64,000 bases of DNA, taken from assembly GCF_001423585.1 (NCBI RefSeq), contig NZ_LMOP01000008.1:1687118-1751117 (forward strand). Direction: 5' to 3'. The position numbers were made by a program, and so were the translations under genes. Shown here piece after piece: positions 29,401 through 37,762 of this stretch (its first letter is position 1; the number at the start of each line of letters is the position of its first letter). Source of the stretch: Xanthomonas sp. Leaf148 (GTDB lineage Bacteria; Pseudomonadota; Gammaproteobacteria; Xanthomonadales; Xanthomonadaceae). The notes under the pieces are model-generated. The model saw nothing but the letters and a program-made list of their open reading frames with translations. It did not search any database and had not been told where the DNA came from.

Positions 29401-29559
29401 GCTCCCGTAGATGCCGGCGGTGGTGCTCTGTGCAGCGGCAGTGCCGGACGTCAGCACGCCGACCGCGCCGCTCAACGCAAGCGCGAGCACGCTGATGCGG
29501 GCATGGCGTGCGCGCGATGGTGGATGGAAGCTGCGCTTCGAGGCAGGGTGGCCGGTCAT
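26455..29559 (-). CDS. TonB-dependent receptor, Oar-like
   Basis: Large outer-membrane active-transport barrel. The 1034-residue product has a signal peptide ending AQS, an N-terminal carboxypeptidase-regulatory-like beta domain (about residues 40-120, GIYGSAPAAAGATITAQSD...GRYAIGNLPVGTYTV), a plug domain (about 140-260) and a 22-strand barrel ending in FSVAYDY with a terminal aromatic residue. The architecture is that of Oar/omp receptors abundant in Xanthomonas; ligands are unknown but may be plant-derived. I chose the ATG at 29559 because GGAGAG lies at proper spacing; an ATG directly before it (29562) is equally close. tonB lies downstream. Confidence 0.9.
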   Translation of the reverse strand: MTGHPASKRSFHPPSRARHARISVLALALSGAVGVLTSGTAAAQSTTAGIYGSAPAAAGATITAQSDTGFARTATVDANGRYAIGNLPVGTYTVTLQRDGQAVETRKNIALRVGAGTDVSFASSTSSEATNLGTITVTGKNISPVDVSATASRTVITAEQLQRLPLARSGEAIALLSPGAVQGSGYFGNAISFGGAGVTENAYYLNGYLSSNPLSNIGGVTLPFGAIDQQETYTGGYSARYGRSAGGVLSQLGKRGTNEWHFGAQVLWRPKSLSSDNKNVFFPNAAPPAGYEYSDDSLPGTLYRSRKDDTFWNTVYSVYGGGPLIEDRLFVFVAAEQERTEGVSTARRDDPVIGRNNYRTDEPKVYAKIDWNINDSNILELTGVKNNSRDGGAYSDFNGYQGLNGDANGAFADTVKVNDRYYIGKYTSYITDDLTLSATYGKSRQTDFRNNPSTAPLLTNTNLQDPAITGGSEIRNNQTSSQARDGENKTRGLRIDLEYVLGSHTLTAGVDNMYFNANNEGVITTGPGFRWIYGRSSRPASPISAALGVGPAGGNGYYAYRSVFNTATSMSVEQKAYFLEDKWQVNDKLLLTLGIRNDKFTNFNDAGVPYVTSGDQWAPRLGLSWDVFGDSSLKVYGNAGRYYLALPNSVAIRGASPSTFTREYFTYTGIDAQGSPTGLTPVAVDPSAGFSCSGNVVSSNLECGQAPDAAGIAATDLKSMYQDEFMLGFDKTLGENWVTGAKATYRSLGATIDDVCDADRMRTKLTAIGVDPSTVNVPGCIIFNPGETNSFSLANLDGSGRTSVSMSPSDWGFDKKAKRTYLAVDLFLQHPFDGKWEGRIDYTWSRNFGNTEGQIKSDIGQTDVSKTQDWDAAALMWYSGGYLANDRRHQIKIYGSYQIAPEWLIAGNIRVLSGTPKSCLGYVSINGISEDSDAGDPVGYGSAYHTCNGQPSRPGDAGRLPWTKIVDLGLTYRPAFADNKLSMTLQAFNIFNERKPLQVDSTWEDSAFTLSNTYGMGAFFTQPRYAMFSVAYDY

Positions 29560-29665
29560 CATCTCTCTCCAGAGGAGCGCCATCACGAATATGACGGTGC
29601 GCTGACAACCGATGCTAGAGCGCTGTAGCGCTCGCTTAAAGAATGATTTCGCTAAATTTCATGTT

Positions 29666-29762
29666 CTTTTAAGCACAACCCTTAAAAGTCGCCTATTCAC
29701 ATTGATAATGTGTGACCTTGGGCACTTGAAAGTTACCTATTTCAAGTTTTAAGTGAAACTTG
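29666..29762. promoter_or_regulatory. Cluster of inverted repeats upstream of receptor gene
   Basis: The AT-rich region upstream of the receptor has three perfect dyads: CTTTTAAG/CTTAAAAG with a 7-base spacer (29666-29688), CACATT-GAT-AATGTG (29698-29712) and CAAGTTT/AAACTTG with a 6-base spacer (29743-29762). They may be operators or transcript hairpins. No gene lies between 29560 and 29884. Confidence 0.55.
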
Positions 29763-29833
29763 CGTCCTGTTATAGCGCTCCGATTTCGCGCTTCCGTTTG
29801 GAGAAGCCTCGCAACCGCATTCCAGAAACGACA

Positions 29834-29857
29834 CTGCCCTCCGAAGAGGGCAGTGGG
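29834..29857 (-). terminator. Terminator hairpin after SIMPL gene
   Basis: CACTGCCCTC and GAGGGCAGTG form a perfect 10-bp stem with a CGAA loop, 28 bases beyond the SIMPL gene stop; on that strand it is followed by TCGTTTC. Confidence 0.75.
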
Positions 29858-29884
29858 GAAAGCTTTGGGCCGAGATCCGCTTCT

Positions 29885-30622
29885 TCAGCGCCCCAATTCG
29901 AATGTCGCCTCCAGCGTGATCGACAGCGTGCTTTCGCCGGGCGCCACCTGGGTATCCATCTCGGCCTTGGCCGAACGCATCGAGGCGGCCATCATCATCG
30001 GACGCACCACGCCGCCGCCGCTGCGGCCTTCGGAGATGCTGACGATGCGGCGCACCTTCAGTCCCAGCGATTTTGCATAGGTCTCTGCGCGGGCTTGGGC
30101 TTTTTTGAGAGCGGCCACGCGGGCTTCGTCGTAGGCCGCTTCGGGCTGGTCGACGGAGAAGCTGGGGCCGTTGATGTCGTTGGCACCCTGGGCGACCAGC
30201 GTGTCGAGCACCTTGCCGAGCTTGGAGATGTCGCGCACCTTCAGGCTGACGGTGTTGCTGGCCTGATAGCCGATGATCTTCGGCGCTTCGTTTTCCTTGT
30301 AGGCGTATTGCGGGCTCAGGTTGATGCCGCTGGTCTGCACGTCCTTGTCGGCGATGCCGGCGGCCTTCACGGCAGCCATGACCTTGCTCATCTGTTCGGC
30401 GTTCTGGCGCATGGCGGCGTTGCTGTCGGCAGCCTGGGTGACCACGCCTGCAGACAGGGTGGCGATATCCGGCACGCGCTTGGCTTCCGCTTCGGCCGAC
30501 ACGTTGAGCAGGGTGCCGTCGTTGGGGATGGTGTAGTTCGACGCGGATTGGGCGTGTGCGGTCATGGCGGTTCCGGCAGCGATGGACAGGGCCAGCAACA
30601 ACGGCTTGAGGGTGGTACGCAT
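29885..30622 (-). CDS. SIMPL domain (DUF541) periplasmic protein
   Basis: The 245-residue product has a signal peptide (MRTTLKPLLLALSIAAGTAMTAHA) and a SIMPL/DUF541 domain, seen in LLNVSAEAEAKRVPDIATLSAGVVTQ, KDVQTSGINLSPQY and the C-terminal LSITLEATFELGR. Family members are periplasmic or membrane-associated and linked to oxidative or envelope stress, but no biochemical role is settled. The ATG at 30622 is preceded by AAGGAGAT. It is divergent from maf and followed by a terminator. Confidence 0.88.
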   Translation of the reverse strand: MRTTLKPLLLALSIAAGTAMTAHAQSASNYTIPNDGTLLNVSAEAEAKRVPDIATLSAGVVTQAADSNAAMRQNAEQMSKVMAAVKAAGIADKDVQTSGINLSPQYAYKENEAPKIIGYQASNTVSLKVRDISKLGKVLDTLVAQGANDINGPSFSVDQPEAAYDEARVAALKKAQARAETYAKSLGLKVRRIVSISEGRSGGGVVRPMMMAASMRSAKAEMDTQVAPGESTLSITLEATFELGR

Positions 30623-30752
30623 GAGATCTCCTTGTCTGTGGTGCGAGCGTGTTGGGATGTCGATGAATATGTTGTGAGTCGAACGCCGTCGTGCCACCGC
30701 CGCGCGGGTGCGAAGTCAGCGGGCGAGCACGGCCAACAGGTATGCTGGGCGG

Positions 30753-31325
30753 ATGCTCTATCTCGCCTCCCGTTCGCCACGCCGACAAGAACTGCTGCAA
30801 CGCCTGGATGTGCCGTTCCAGACCCTGGAACTGGACGTGCCCGAGCTGCGCGCGCGCGCTGAATCGCCCGAACAGTACGTGCAGCGGGTTGCGCTGGACA
30901 AGGCGCGCGCCGGCCTTGCGCAGGTGCAGGCACGCGACCCCGATGCGATCGTGCTGGGCTCGGATACCGAAGTGGTGCTGGGCGAGCGTGTGTTCGGCAA
31001 ACCGGTCGATGTCGACGATGCGATCGCGATGCTGCGCGTGTTGTCCGGTCGCACCCACCAGGTACTCACGGCGGTGGTTCTAGTCTGTGCACAGCGCGCT
31101 CCGGCGCAGGCATTGGTGGTGTCGGAGGTGACCTTCGACACGCTCGATGACGCGCAGATCGCTGCCTATGCCGCCTGTGGCGAGCCCATGGGCAAGGCCG
31201 GTGCCTATGCGATCCAGGGGCGAGCAGAACGTTTTATCAGCCATTTGTCCGGTAGCTATTCCGGCGTGATGGGATTGCCGCTGCATCACACCTCGCAGTT
31301 GCTCACAGCCTTCGGAGCACATTGA
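30753..31325 (+). CDS. maf: Maf-type nucleoside triphosphate pyrophosphatase
   Basis: House-cleaning pyrophosphatase of the YhdE branch, expected to hydrolyse dTTP, UTP and modified pyrimidine triphosphates. The 190-residue product has the family start [14 protein letters not shown], the GSDTEVVLG metal-binding segment near residue 70 and the end [30 protein letters not shown]. The ATG at 30753 was chosen over an open upstream frame at 30708. Its TGA shares a base with the rng ATG (TGATG). The maf-rng-yhdP-tldD order is the conserved one. Confidence 0.95.
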   Translation: MLYLASRSPRRQELLQRLDVPFQTLELDVPELRARAESPEQYVQRVALDKARAGLAQVQARDPDAIVLGSDTEVVLGERVFGKPVDVDDAIAMLRVLSGRTHQVLTAVVLVCAQRAPAQALVVSEVTFDTLDDAQIAAYAACGEPMGKAGAYAIQGRAERFISHLSGSYSGVMGLPLHHTSQLLTAFGAH

Positions 31326-32824
31326 TGTCGGAAGAGATTTTGGTCAACGTCACTCCGCGCGAAACCCGCGTGGCGGTGATCGAGAACGGCATGCTGCAGG
31401 AGCTGCATATCGAGCGCGGTTGGCGCCGGGGCGTGGTTGGCAACATCTACAAGGGCAAGGTGCAGCGGGTGATGCCCGGCATGCAGGCGGCGTTCGTCGA
31501 AGTCGGGCTGGAGCGCGCGGCGTTCCTGCACGCCAACGACGTGGTGCGCCCGGCACCGGCACCGGCCAGCGTGGTCGATACCGAAGAAACCCCGATCCCG
31601 CCACCGCCGGCAGCGTCCGTTCCGATTGTCGAGCTGCTGCGCGACGGCCAGGACATCGTGGTGCAGGTGGTCAAGGACCCGATCGGCACCAAGGGGGCCC
31701 GGCTGACCACGCAGATCAGCATTCCCTCGCGCTACCTGGTGTTGCTGCCGCAATCCAAGATCGTCGGGGTGTCGGCGCGGATCGAGGACGAGGCCGAGCG
31801 CCTGCGTCTGAAGACCATCGTCAGCGAGGTCTCGGCCCAGCACGGTGGCTTCGGCTACATCATCCGCACCAATGCCGAAGGCCAGCCAGCCGAAGCACTG
31901 GCCGAGGACATCGCCTACCTGTCGCGGGTCTGGAACGTGGTCGAGCGGCGCGGCCGCGAAGCGCCGCCGTGCAGCATCATCTATGAAGACCTGAGCCTGC
32001 CGCTGCGTGCGGTGCGCGACCTGATCCGCAAGGATGTGGAAAAGGTCAAGGTCGATTCCAACGAGACCTTCGTGCAATTGCAGGCGTTTGTGGCCAAGTA
32101 CATGCCGGTGCTGGCCGAGCGGCTGGAGCTGTATACCGGCGACCGGCCGATCTTCGACCTGTACGGGGTCGAGGACGAGATCGGGCGCGCGTTGAACAAG
32201 CAGGTGCCGCTCAAGTCCGGTGGCTATCTGGTGATCGACCAGACCGAAGCGATGACCACCATCGACGTCAACACCGGTTCGTTCGTGGGGCAGCGCAATC
32301 TCGAAGAAACCGTGTTCCGCACCAATCTGGAGGCGGCGCAGGCGGTGGCGCGGCAGCTGCGGCTGCGCAACCTGGGCGGCATCATCATCATCGACTTCAT
32401 CGATATGGACGATCCCGAGCACCGCCGCCAGGTGCTGCGTACGCTGGAAAAGGCGCTGGCCCGCGACCACGCCAAGACCACGGTGTACGAGTTCTCGCCG
32501 CTGGGTCTGGTGGAAATGACCCGCAAGCGCACCGTCGAAAGCCTGGAGCGGCAGTTGTCGGAAACCTGCGGCCAGTGCGGCGGGCGTGGCACCATCAAGA
32601 CCGCCGAAACGGTGACTTACGAGATCTTCCGCGAGATCACCCGTGCGGTGCGCCAGTTCGATGCCGCGCGGCTGCTGGTGATCGCGTCCTCGAAGGTGGT
32701 CGCGCGTATCACCGACGAAGAATCCGCAGCGGTGGCCGAGTTGGAAGAATTCCTGGGCAAGAGCATCCGCTTCCAGTCCGACGACCAGTATCTGCAGGAG
32801 CAGTTCGACGTGGTGTTGCTGTGA
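31325..32824 (+). CDS. rng: Ribonuclease G
   Basis: Endoribonuclease of the RNase E/G family that matures the 16S rRNA 5' end and cuts some mRNAs. The 499-residue product has an S1 domain with an insert (about residues 35-130), the 5'-sensor/RNase H-like region and the catalytic DNase I-like segment TIDVNTGSFVGQRNLEET...IIIIDFIDM with metal-binding aspartates. The zinc-link cysteines are in CGQCGGRG near residue 418. The length is that of RNase G without the RNase E scaffold. It overlaps maf by one base. Confidence 0.96.
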   Translation: MSEEILVNVTPRETRVAVIENGMLQELHIERGWRRGVVGNIYKGKVQRVMPGMQAAFVEVGLERAAFLHANDVVRPAPAPASVVDTEETPIPPPPAASVPIVELLRDGQDIVVQVVKDPIGTKGARLTTQISIPSRYLVLLPQSKIVGVSARIEDEAERLRLKTIVSEVSAQHGGFGYIIRTNAEGQPAEALAEDIAYLSRVWNVVERRGREAPPCSIIYEDLSLPLRAVRDLIRKDVEKVKVDSNETFVQLQAFVAKYMPVLAERLELYTGDRPIFDLYGVEDEIGRALNKQVPLKSGGYLVIDQTEAMTTIDVNTGSFVGQRNLEETVFRTNLEAAQAVARQLRLRNLGGIIIIDFIDMDDPEHRRQVLRTLEKALARDHAKTTVYEFSPLGLVEMTRKRTVESLERQLSETCGQCGGRGTIKTAETVTYEIFREITRAVRQFDAARLLVIASSKVVARITDEESAAVAELEEFLGKSIRFQSDDQYLQEQFDVVLL

Positions 32825-32827
32825 GGC

Positions 32828-32985
32828 GGGGAATGGAGAGTCGGGAATCGGGAATGGGGGTGGAGCGAAAGCCACTCTTCGGGACGCGACTGAGATCTTT
32901 TTTAGAATGGTGCCGCGCGCGAACAGATGATCGTGCGCTTTGCGCGATGCGCGCTCTTACGATTCCCGATTCCCGATTCCCCACT
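32828..32985. repeat. Inverted pair of GGGAATC repeats between rng and yhdP
   Basis: GGGAATC units at 32828-32860 and their inverse GATTCCC units at 32961-32985 flank about 100 bases and could pair into a long hairpin. They fill most of the 172-base gap between rng and yhdP. Confidence 0.8.
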
Positions 32986-32996
32986 CCCCGCGTCTA

Positions 32997-35900
32997 ATGC
33001 CCACCCCGCTGCGCCGCCGTCTGCGTCTGTTCCGCCGCTATGCGATCACTGCCTGCGCGCTTGCGCTGGTGGCGGTCGCGTTGCTGGTGGGCGCGGCCAG
33101 CCAGGCGTTGCCGTTGGCTGAGGAGCATCCGCAGCAGATCGCCGACTGGTTGAGCCAGCGCGCCGGGCAGCAGATCGCGTTCGATCATCTGGAGACCGAG
33201 TGGACCCGGCGCGGCCCGCTGCTGCGGCTGGACGGCCTGCGGATCGGCCCGCAGGGCGAGGTGCGCGTGGGGCAGGCGGAGATCCTGCTGGCGATGTACG
33301 CCGGGTTGTTGCCTGGGCACTCGTTGACCGAGGTACGCCTGCGTGGGTTGGCGCTGACCTTGCAACGCAGCGACGACGGCGTGTGGTCGGTGCAGGGCCT
33401 GCCGAGCGGGAAAGGTGCCGACCCGCTGGATGCACTGCGTCGGCTTGGCGAGATCCAGTTGGCCGAGGCACGCCTGAAGGTGAACGCGCCATCGATCGGC
33501 CTGGACACCGCCTTGCCGAGGATCGACCTGCGCCTGCGCGTGAGCGGTTCGACGGTCAGGGTGGGCAGCCGCAGCTGGATCGATCTCACACGTGCGCCGC
33601 TGACCGCAGTGCTGGAGTTCGACCGTGACAGCGGCGACGGCAGCGCGTATGTGCAGGCCGAGCCGGTCGATCTGGCGGCGTGGGCATCGCTGCTGCAGGT
33701 CGGCGGCATGCGCGTGGAAGGCGGCGGTGGGCGTTTGCAGGCCTGGGCGCAGCTGCATGCGCGCCGCATTACCGGCGTCACCGTCGATGCCGACCTCTCC
33801 CAGGTCGCCTTGTCCGGGGCGCCGCTGGCGGACGAGACCGCCCGCCGCACGCTGCGCTGGGAGCGCCTGCAGGCACGTGCGCGCTGGCAGACCATCGATG
33901 GCGGTTGGCGGCTGGACGCGCCGTTGCTGCGGCTGGGGCAGGCGGCCACGTTGCAGCATCTGGACGGGCTGAGTATTGGCGGCGGGCGTCGCTATGCGGT
34001 GGCCGCCAGACAGGGCGATGTCTCCGGCCTGATTGCAGCCGCCGCATTGAGCGATCAGCTGTCGCCTGCGCTGCGCCGCTGGCTGATCCTGTCCAAACCG
34101 CAGCTGCGTGTGGCCGATCTGCAGATCGCCGGTGAGCAGGGCGGCGCCGTGCGTGCGCAGGGGCAGATCGAGGACCTCGCTTTCCTGCCGGTGGGCAACT
34201 CGCCGGGGATCAGCGGTTTGCGCGGCCGCGTCGACGGCGACGCGCAGGGCGGCGAGCTGGAAACCGCGCCGGACGCCACGGTGCGCTTCGACTGGCCCAC
34301 CGGCTTTGGCGTGGTGCATGAGATTCAACTGGCCGGCAAGATCGTCGGCTGGCGCGAAGGAGCGGGTTGGCAGGTCGCCACCCCGGCCCTGCGTGTGCAG
34401 GCCAAGGACTACGGCGCCAACCTGCGCGGCGGGCTGTGGTTCCAGAACGACGGTACCCGCCCGCGCCTGCAACTTGCCGCGCAACTCGACGATGTGGCGC
34501 TGCCGGTGGCGCGCAAGTTCTGGATCCGCTCGAAGATGAGCAAGGCTGCCATCGACTGGCTGGACATGGCCGTGGCCGGCGGCGTGATCACCGGTGGCAC
34601 CGGCCTGGTCAGTGGCGATCTGGACCAATGGCCGTTCGACGACAACGACGGGCGCTTCGAAGCGTTCGGGCAGATCCGCGACGGCGTAATTCGCTTCAAT
34701 CCGGAGTGGCCGGCGATGGAGCAGGTGCAGGCCGATCTGCGCTTCATCGGCAATGGCTTTTCGTTGCAGGGCAGTGGCGATCTTGCCGGTACCCCGATCG
34801 CGCAACTGGACGCGGGCATCCCCAGCTTCAAGACGTCCGAGCTCTACGTGCGCGCCTCCACCCAGGCCGACGCGGCGCAGCTGCTGGGCATGCTGCGCAA
34901 GAGTCCGCTGGAGCGCCGCTACGGCGATACCCTGCGTAACCTCACCGTGTCCGGCCCGGCGGCGGTGAGCTTCGATCTGCTGCGCCCGTTGCGCACCAAG
35001 GGCGTGGGCGGGCATCTGCAGGGCACGGTGGCCTTGCAGGGCGCCAAGTTGGCCGACGCGCGCTGGAATCTGGCCTTCGACCAGGTCAGCGGACAGGCCG
35101 AGTATCGCGATACCGGGTTTGCGGCCGAGCATCTGAGCGTGCAGCACCAGGGCCGCAGCGGCGAGCTGGCACTGCGCGCCGGTGGCTTTGTGCAGGACCC
35201 CAGGCAGGCCTTCGAAGCGCGCCTTGACGCCACCCTGGATGCCAGGGAATTGTTCGACCGCGCCCCGCAGATGGAATGGTTGCGCCCGTACGTGCATGGC
35301 AGCGCGCCGTGGCAGGTGGGGGTGAATGTGCCGCTGCCAAACCCGGGTCAAGCGGATGCGCAGGCGCTGCTGACGCTGCGCTCGGATTTGGTGGGCACCA
35401 CGCTGGACCTGCCCGCGCCGCTGGATAAGCCGGCCACCCAGGCGCTGGACACGCAGGTCAAGGTGGCCCTGCCGGTCGGCGATGGCGATATCGACGTCGC
35501 CTTCGGCAAGCTGGTGGCGCTCAAGGCCAGCAGCCATGGCGAGCAGACCGGCGTGCGCGTGGTCATGGGCACCGACACGGTGACCGAGCGCCCGCCCGCC
35601 AATGGACTGGTGGTGACCGGACGCACCGCCTCGCTGGATGCGATCGACTGGATCAGCCTGGCGCGCGGCAGCAGCGATCAGGACATGCCACCACTGCCGG
35701 GCCAGCCGGCAACGCCCAAGAAAGACGCTGTGCCGCTGCAGCAGGTGGACGTGCAGGCAGACAAGCTGCTGATGATCGGCGGGGTGTTTCCGCAGACGCG
35801 GCTGCGGCTGCGCCCGACCCGCGATGCGGTGGCGGTGACCCTGGATGGCCCTTCGCTGGCCGGTCAACTCACCGTGCCCAACGCCGACGGCGGCATCGTG

Positions 35901-36902
35901 CAAGGCAAGCTCAACACCGTGCGCTGGCAACCGGTGGCCGACGTGCCCGAGCCTGCAGCCCCGGAGCCCGGCGACCCGCTGGCTGGTGCCCTGCCGGAAC
36001 CGGCACGCCGCGCGGTCGCCGAGTTCGACCCGGTCTCCATCCCGCCGCTGGCGCTGGATATCGACGACCTGCGCGTGGGCAAAATGACCCTGGGTGCGGC
36101 CATCCTGCGCAGCAGCCGGCTCACCGACGGCATGCAGGTGGATCAGCTGCAACTGCGCTCGGACGACCAGAGCATCGGCCTGACCGGCGCCTGGCGCGGC
36201 AAGGGCGATGCCGCCAGCACGCGGCTGTCGGCGCGGGTGGACAGCCGCAACCTTGGCAACCTTTTGCAAAACCTCACCCTGGGCGGCCAGCTGCGCGGCG
36301 GCGAAGGCCAGCTGGAACTCAACGCCGGCTGGCAGGGCTCGCCGACCGGTTTTGCGCTCGGCTCGCTGGACGGCAACCTGAAGGTGGATGTCCGCAACGG
36401 CCAGCTATTGGAAGTGGACCCGGGCGCCGGCCGCGTGCTCGGCTTGCTCAGCGTGGCGCAGTTGCCGCGCCGGTTGATGTTCGACTTCCGCGATTTCTTC
36501 TCCAAGGGCCTGGCCTTCAACACGCTGGACGGCGAGGTGCGCTTCGGCGACGGCTTCGCGCGCACCGACGCCATTCGCATCGCAGGCCCCGCTGCCGAGA
36601 TCGCCATCCGCGGCCAGACCGATCTGCGTGCGCAGACCTTCGACCAGACCGTGGATGTGAACCCCAAGGCCGGCAACCTGCTGACCGTGGTCGGCGCGGT
36701 GGCCGGCGGGCCGGTGGGCGCGGCAGTGGGCGCGGCCGCCAACGCGGTGCTCGGCAAGCCGCTGGGCGCAATTGGCGCCAAGACCTATCACGTCACCGGG
36801 CCGTGGAAAGACCCGCAGGTGGACGTGGTCGAGCGCGAAACGCGCGAGCGTGCACCGAGCAAACCTGCGCCCGCCGGCAAACCCGCTGCGCCGCCGCGCT
36901 GA
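32997..36902 (+). CDS. yhdP: YhdP family AsmA-like envelope protein
   Basis: Very large inner-membrane-anchored protein of the YhdP/AsmA-like group, which are thought to bridge the periplasm and move phospholipids to the outer membrane. The 1301-residue product has one N-terminal anchor helix (about residues 14-38) and then a long beta-rich periplasmic region (DUF3971 and AsmA-like C-terminal domain) ending in a Pro/Ala-rich tail. The C-terminal GRVLGLLSVAQLPRRLMFDFRDFFSKGLAF block is typical. The ATG at 32997 lies directly after the GATTCCC repeat; the upstream open frame through the repeat is not counted. Confidence 0.92.
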   Translation: MPTPLRRRLRLFRRYAITACALALVAVALLVGAASQALPLAEEHPQQIADWLSQRAGQQIAFDHLETEWTRRGPLLRLDGLRIGPQGEVRVGQAEILLAMYAGLLPGHSLTEVRLRGLALTLQRSDDGVWSVQGLPSGKGADPLDALRRLGEIQLAEARLKVNAPSIGLDTALPRIDLRLRVSGSTVRVGSRSWIDLTRAPLTAVLEFDRDSGDGSAYVQAEPVDLAAWASLLQVGGMRVEGGGGRLQAWAQLHARRITGVTVDADLSQVALSGAPLADETARRTLRWERLQARARWQTIDGGWRLDAPLLRLGQAATLQHLDGLSIGGGRRYAVAARQGDVSGLIAAAALSDQLSPALRRWLILSKPQLRVADLQIAGEQGGAVRAQGQIEDLAFLPVGNSPGISGLRGRVDGDAQGGELETAPDATVRFDWPTGFGVVHEIQLAGKIVGWREGAGWQVATPALRVQAKDYGANLRGGLWFQNDGTRPRLQLAAQLDDVALPVARKFWIRSKMSKAAIDWLDMAVAGGVITGGTGLVSGDLDQWPFDDNDGRFEAFGQIRDGVIRFNPEWPAMEQVQADLRFIGNGFSLQGSGDLAGTPIAQLDAGIPSFKTSELYVRASTQADAAQLLGMLRKSPLERRYGDTLRNLTVSGPAAVSFDLLRPLRTKGVGGHLQGTVALQGAKLADARWNLAFDQVSGQAEYRDTGFAAEHLSVQHQGRSGELALRAGGFVQDPRQAFEARLDATLDARELFDRAPQMEWLRPYVHGSAPWQVGVNVPLPNPGQADAQALLTLRSDLVGTTLDLPAPLDKPATQALDTQVKVALPVGDGDIDVAFGKLVALKASSHGEQTGVRVVMGTDTVTERPPANGLVVTGRTASLDAIDWISLARGSSDQDMPPLPGQPATPKKDAVPLQQVDVQADKLLMIGGVFPQTRLRLRPTRDAVAVTLDGPSLAGQLTVPNADGGIVQGKLNTVRWQPVADVPEPAAPEPGDPLAGALPEPARRAVAEFDPVSIPPLALDIDDLRVGKMTLGAAILRSSRLTDGMQVDQLQLRSDDQSIGLTGAWRGKGDAASTRLSARVDSRNLGNLLQNLTLGGQLRGGEGQLELNAGWQGSPTGFALGSLDGNLKVDVRNGQLLEVDPGAGRVLGLLSVAQLPRRLMFDFRDFFSKGLAFNTLDGEVRFGDGFARTDAIRIAGPAAEIAIRGQTDLRAQTFDQTVDVNPKAGNLLTVVGAVAGGPVGAAVGAAANAVLGKPLGAIGAKTYHVTGPWKDPQVDVVERETRERAPSKPAPAGKPAAPPR

Positions 36903-36907
36903 CGCAC

Positions 36908-37663
36908 TCAGTCGGCGGCAGTGTCATCGTCGCTGCCGGCACGCGTGAACATCGGCAGGCGCAGTCGCGCGCGGTGGCCCGGCACCACCGGCTGCTCCGG
37001 CCCCGCGACGCCGCGGAAATACCCGCGCTGCCATTTCTCGCGCGCCGCGGCCGATTGCGTATCGGGTAATTCATCGAGAAAGCGCGTGCGGCTGTGCGTC
37101 CAGTCGGCATGTTGCTGCGCCAGTTCCGGCGCTTCGGAAAGCGGCATCCACTGCGGCTGCATCTGTTCGATCACCTGCCGCTGCAGCGGGAACAGATGGC
37201 AGAACGGCTCACCTGCGTCGAAGCGCACCTGGCCGGGCCGGGTGAAGCGCCAGTTCATGGTGAAGGTGTACGGGCTCCAGTCGGTTTCCACCAGGCCGCT
37301 CAACGCGCCGATGCCGTCCTTGGGCCGGTTCAACGGGCCGGTGACGAACAGGTCGACGCCTTCGTCGGTGCGAAACAGGCACGGCACATGGAAGGTCAGC
37401 ACGCCGTAGCCGAAGTGGCTGATCGCCGGCGCTGCGTTGCCGGCATCGGTCGCGATCTGGAGCGCGTCCAGCCCGTCGCGGCCATCCCAACTGGCCTGGA
37501 AACCGGACTGGCACAGCAGCTCCCAACCATGCGCGTTCGCAATCGCCAGCGGCAGGCAGCGGTATGCATAGCGTTGATCGGTGGCGTCCATCCAGTCGCG
37601 CGCATGCGGGGCAGGGCGGATGTCCAGGGTGTGGCCATCCAGAACGTGGGCGATGAGCTTCAT
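36908..37663 (-). CDS. DUF6065 family protein
   Basis: Cytoplasmic 251-residue protein that fits DUF6065, a family of unknown function. Notable segments are [32 protein letters not shown] and [23 protein letters not shown]. The stop is 6 bases from the yhdP stop in convergent orientation, and the start is about 100 bases from divergent tldD. It interrupts the yhdP-tldD pair, which are usually adjacent and co-directional. Confidence 0.8.
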   Translation of the reverse strand: MKLIAHVLDGHTLDIRPAPHARDWMDATDQRYAYRCLPLAIANAHGWELLCQSGFQASWDGRDGLDALQIATDAGNAAPAISHFGYGVLTFHVPCLFRTDEGVDLFVTGPLNRPKDGIGALSGLVETDWSPYTFTMNWRFTRPGQVRFDAGEPFCHLFPLQRQVIEQMQPQWMPLSEAPELAQQHADWTHSRTRFLDELPDTQSAAAREKWQRGYFRGVAGPEQPVVPGHRARLRLPMFTRAGSDDDTAAD

Positions 37664-37762
37664 GCGCAGGCGATGGTTACAGAGCGAGCCGGCGATGATA
37701 GCTGCGCCACATGTTCAGCCGGACGACTTGTCTCCCCGGCGCGCGGGCCCCATCCTGACCGC

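Noticed and set aside
32994..36269. Very long open frame (1091 codons) antisense to yhdP
   Set aside because: It lies entirely within yhdP, shows no recognisable domain or signal peptide, and has the composition of an antisense GC-rich frame.
37094..37762. Long N-terminal extension of TldD
   Set aside because: It is antisense to the DUF6065 gene and not present in the TldD family, which starts at the ATG at 37763.
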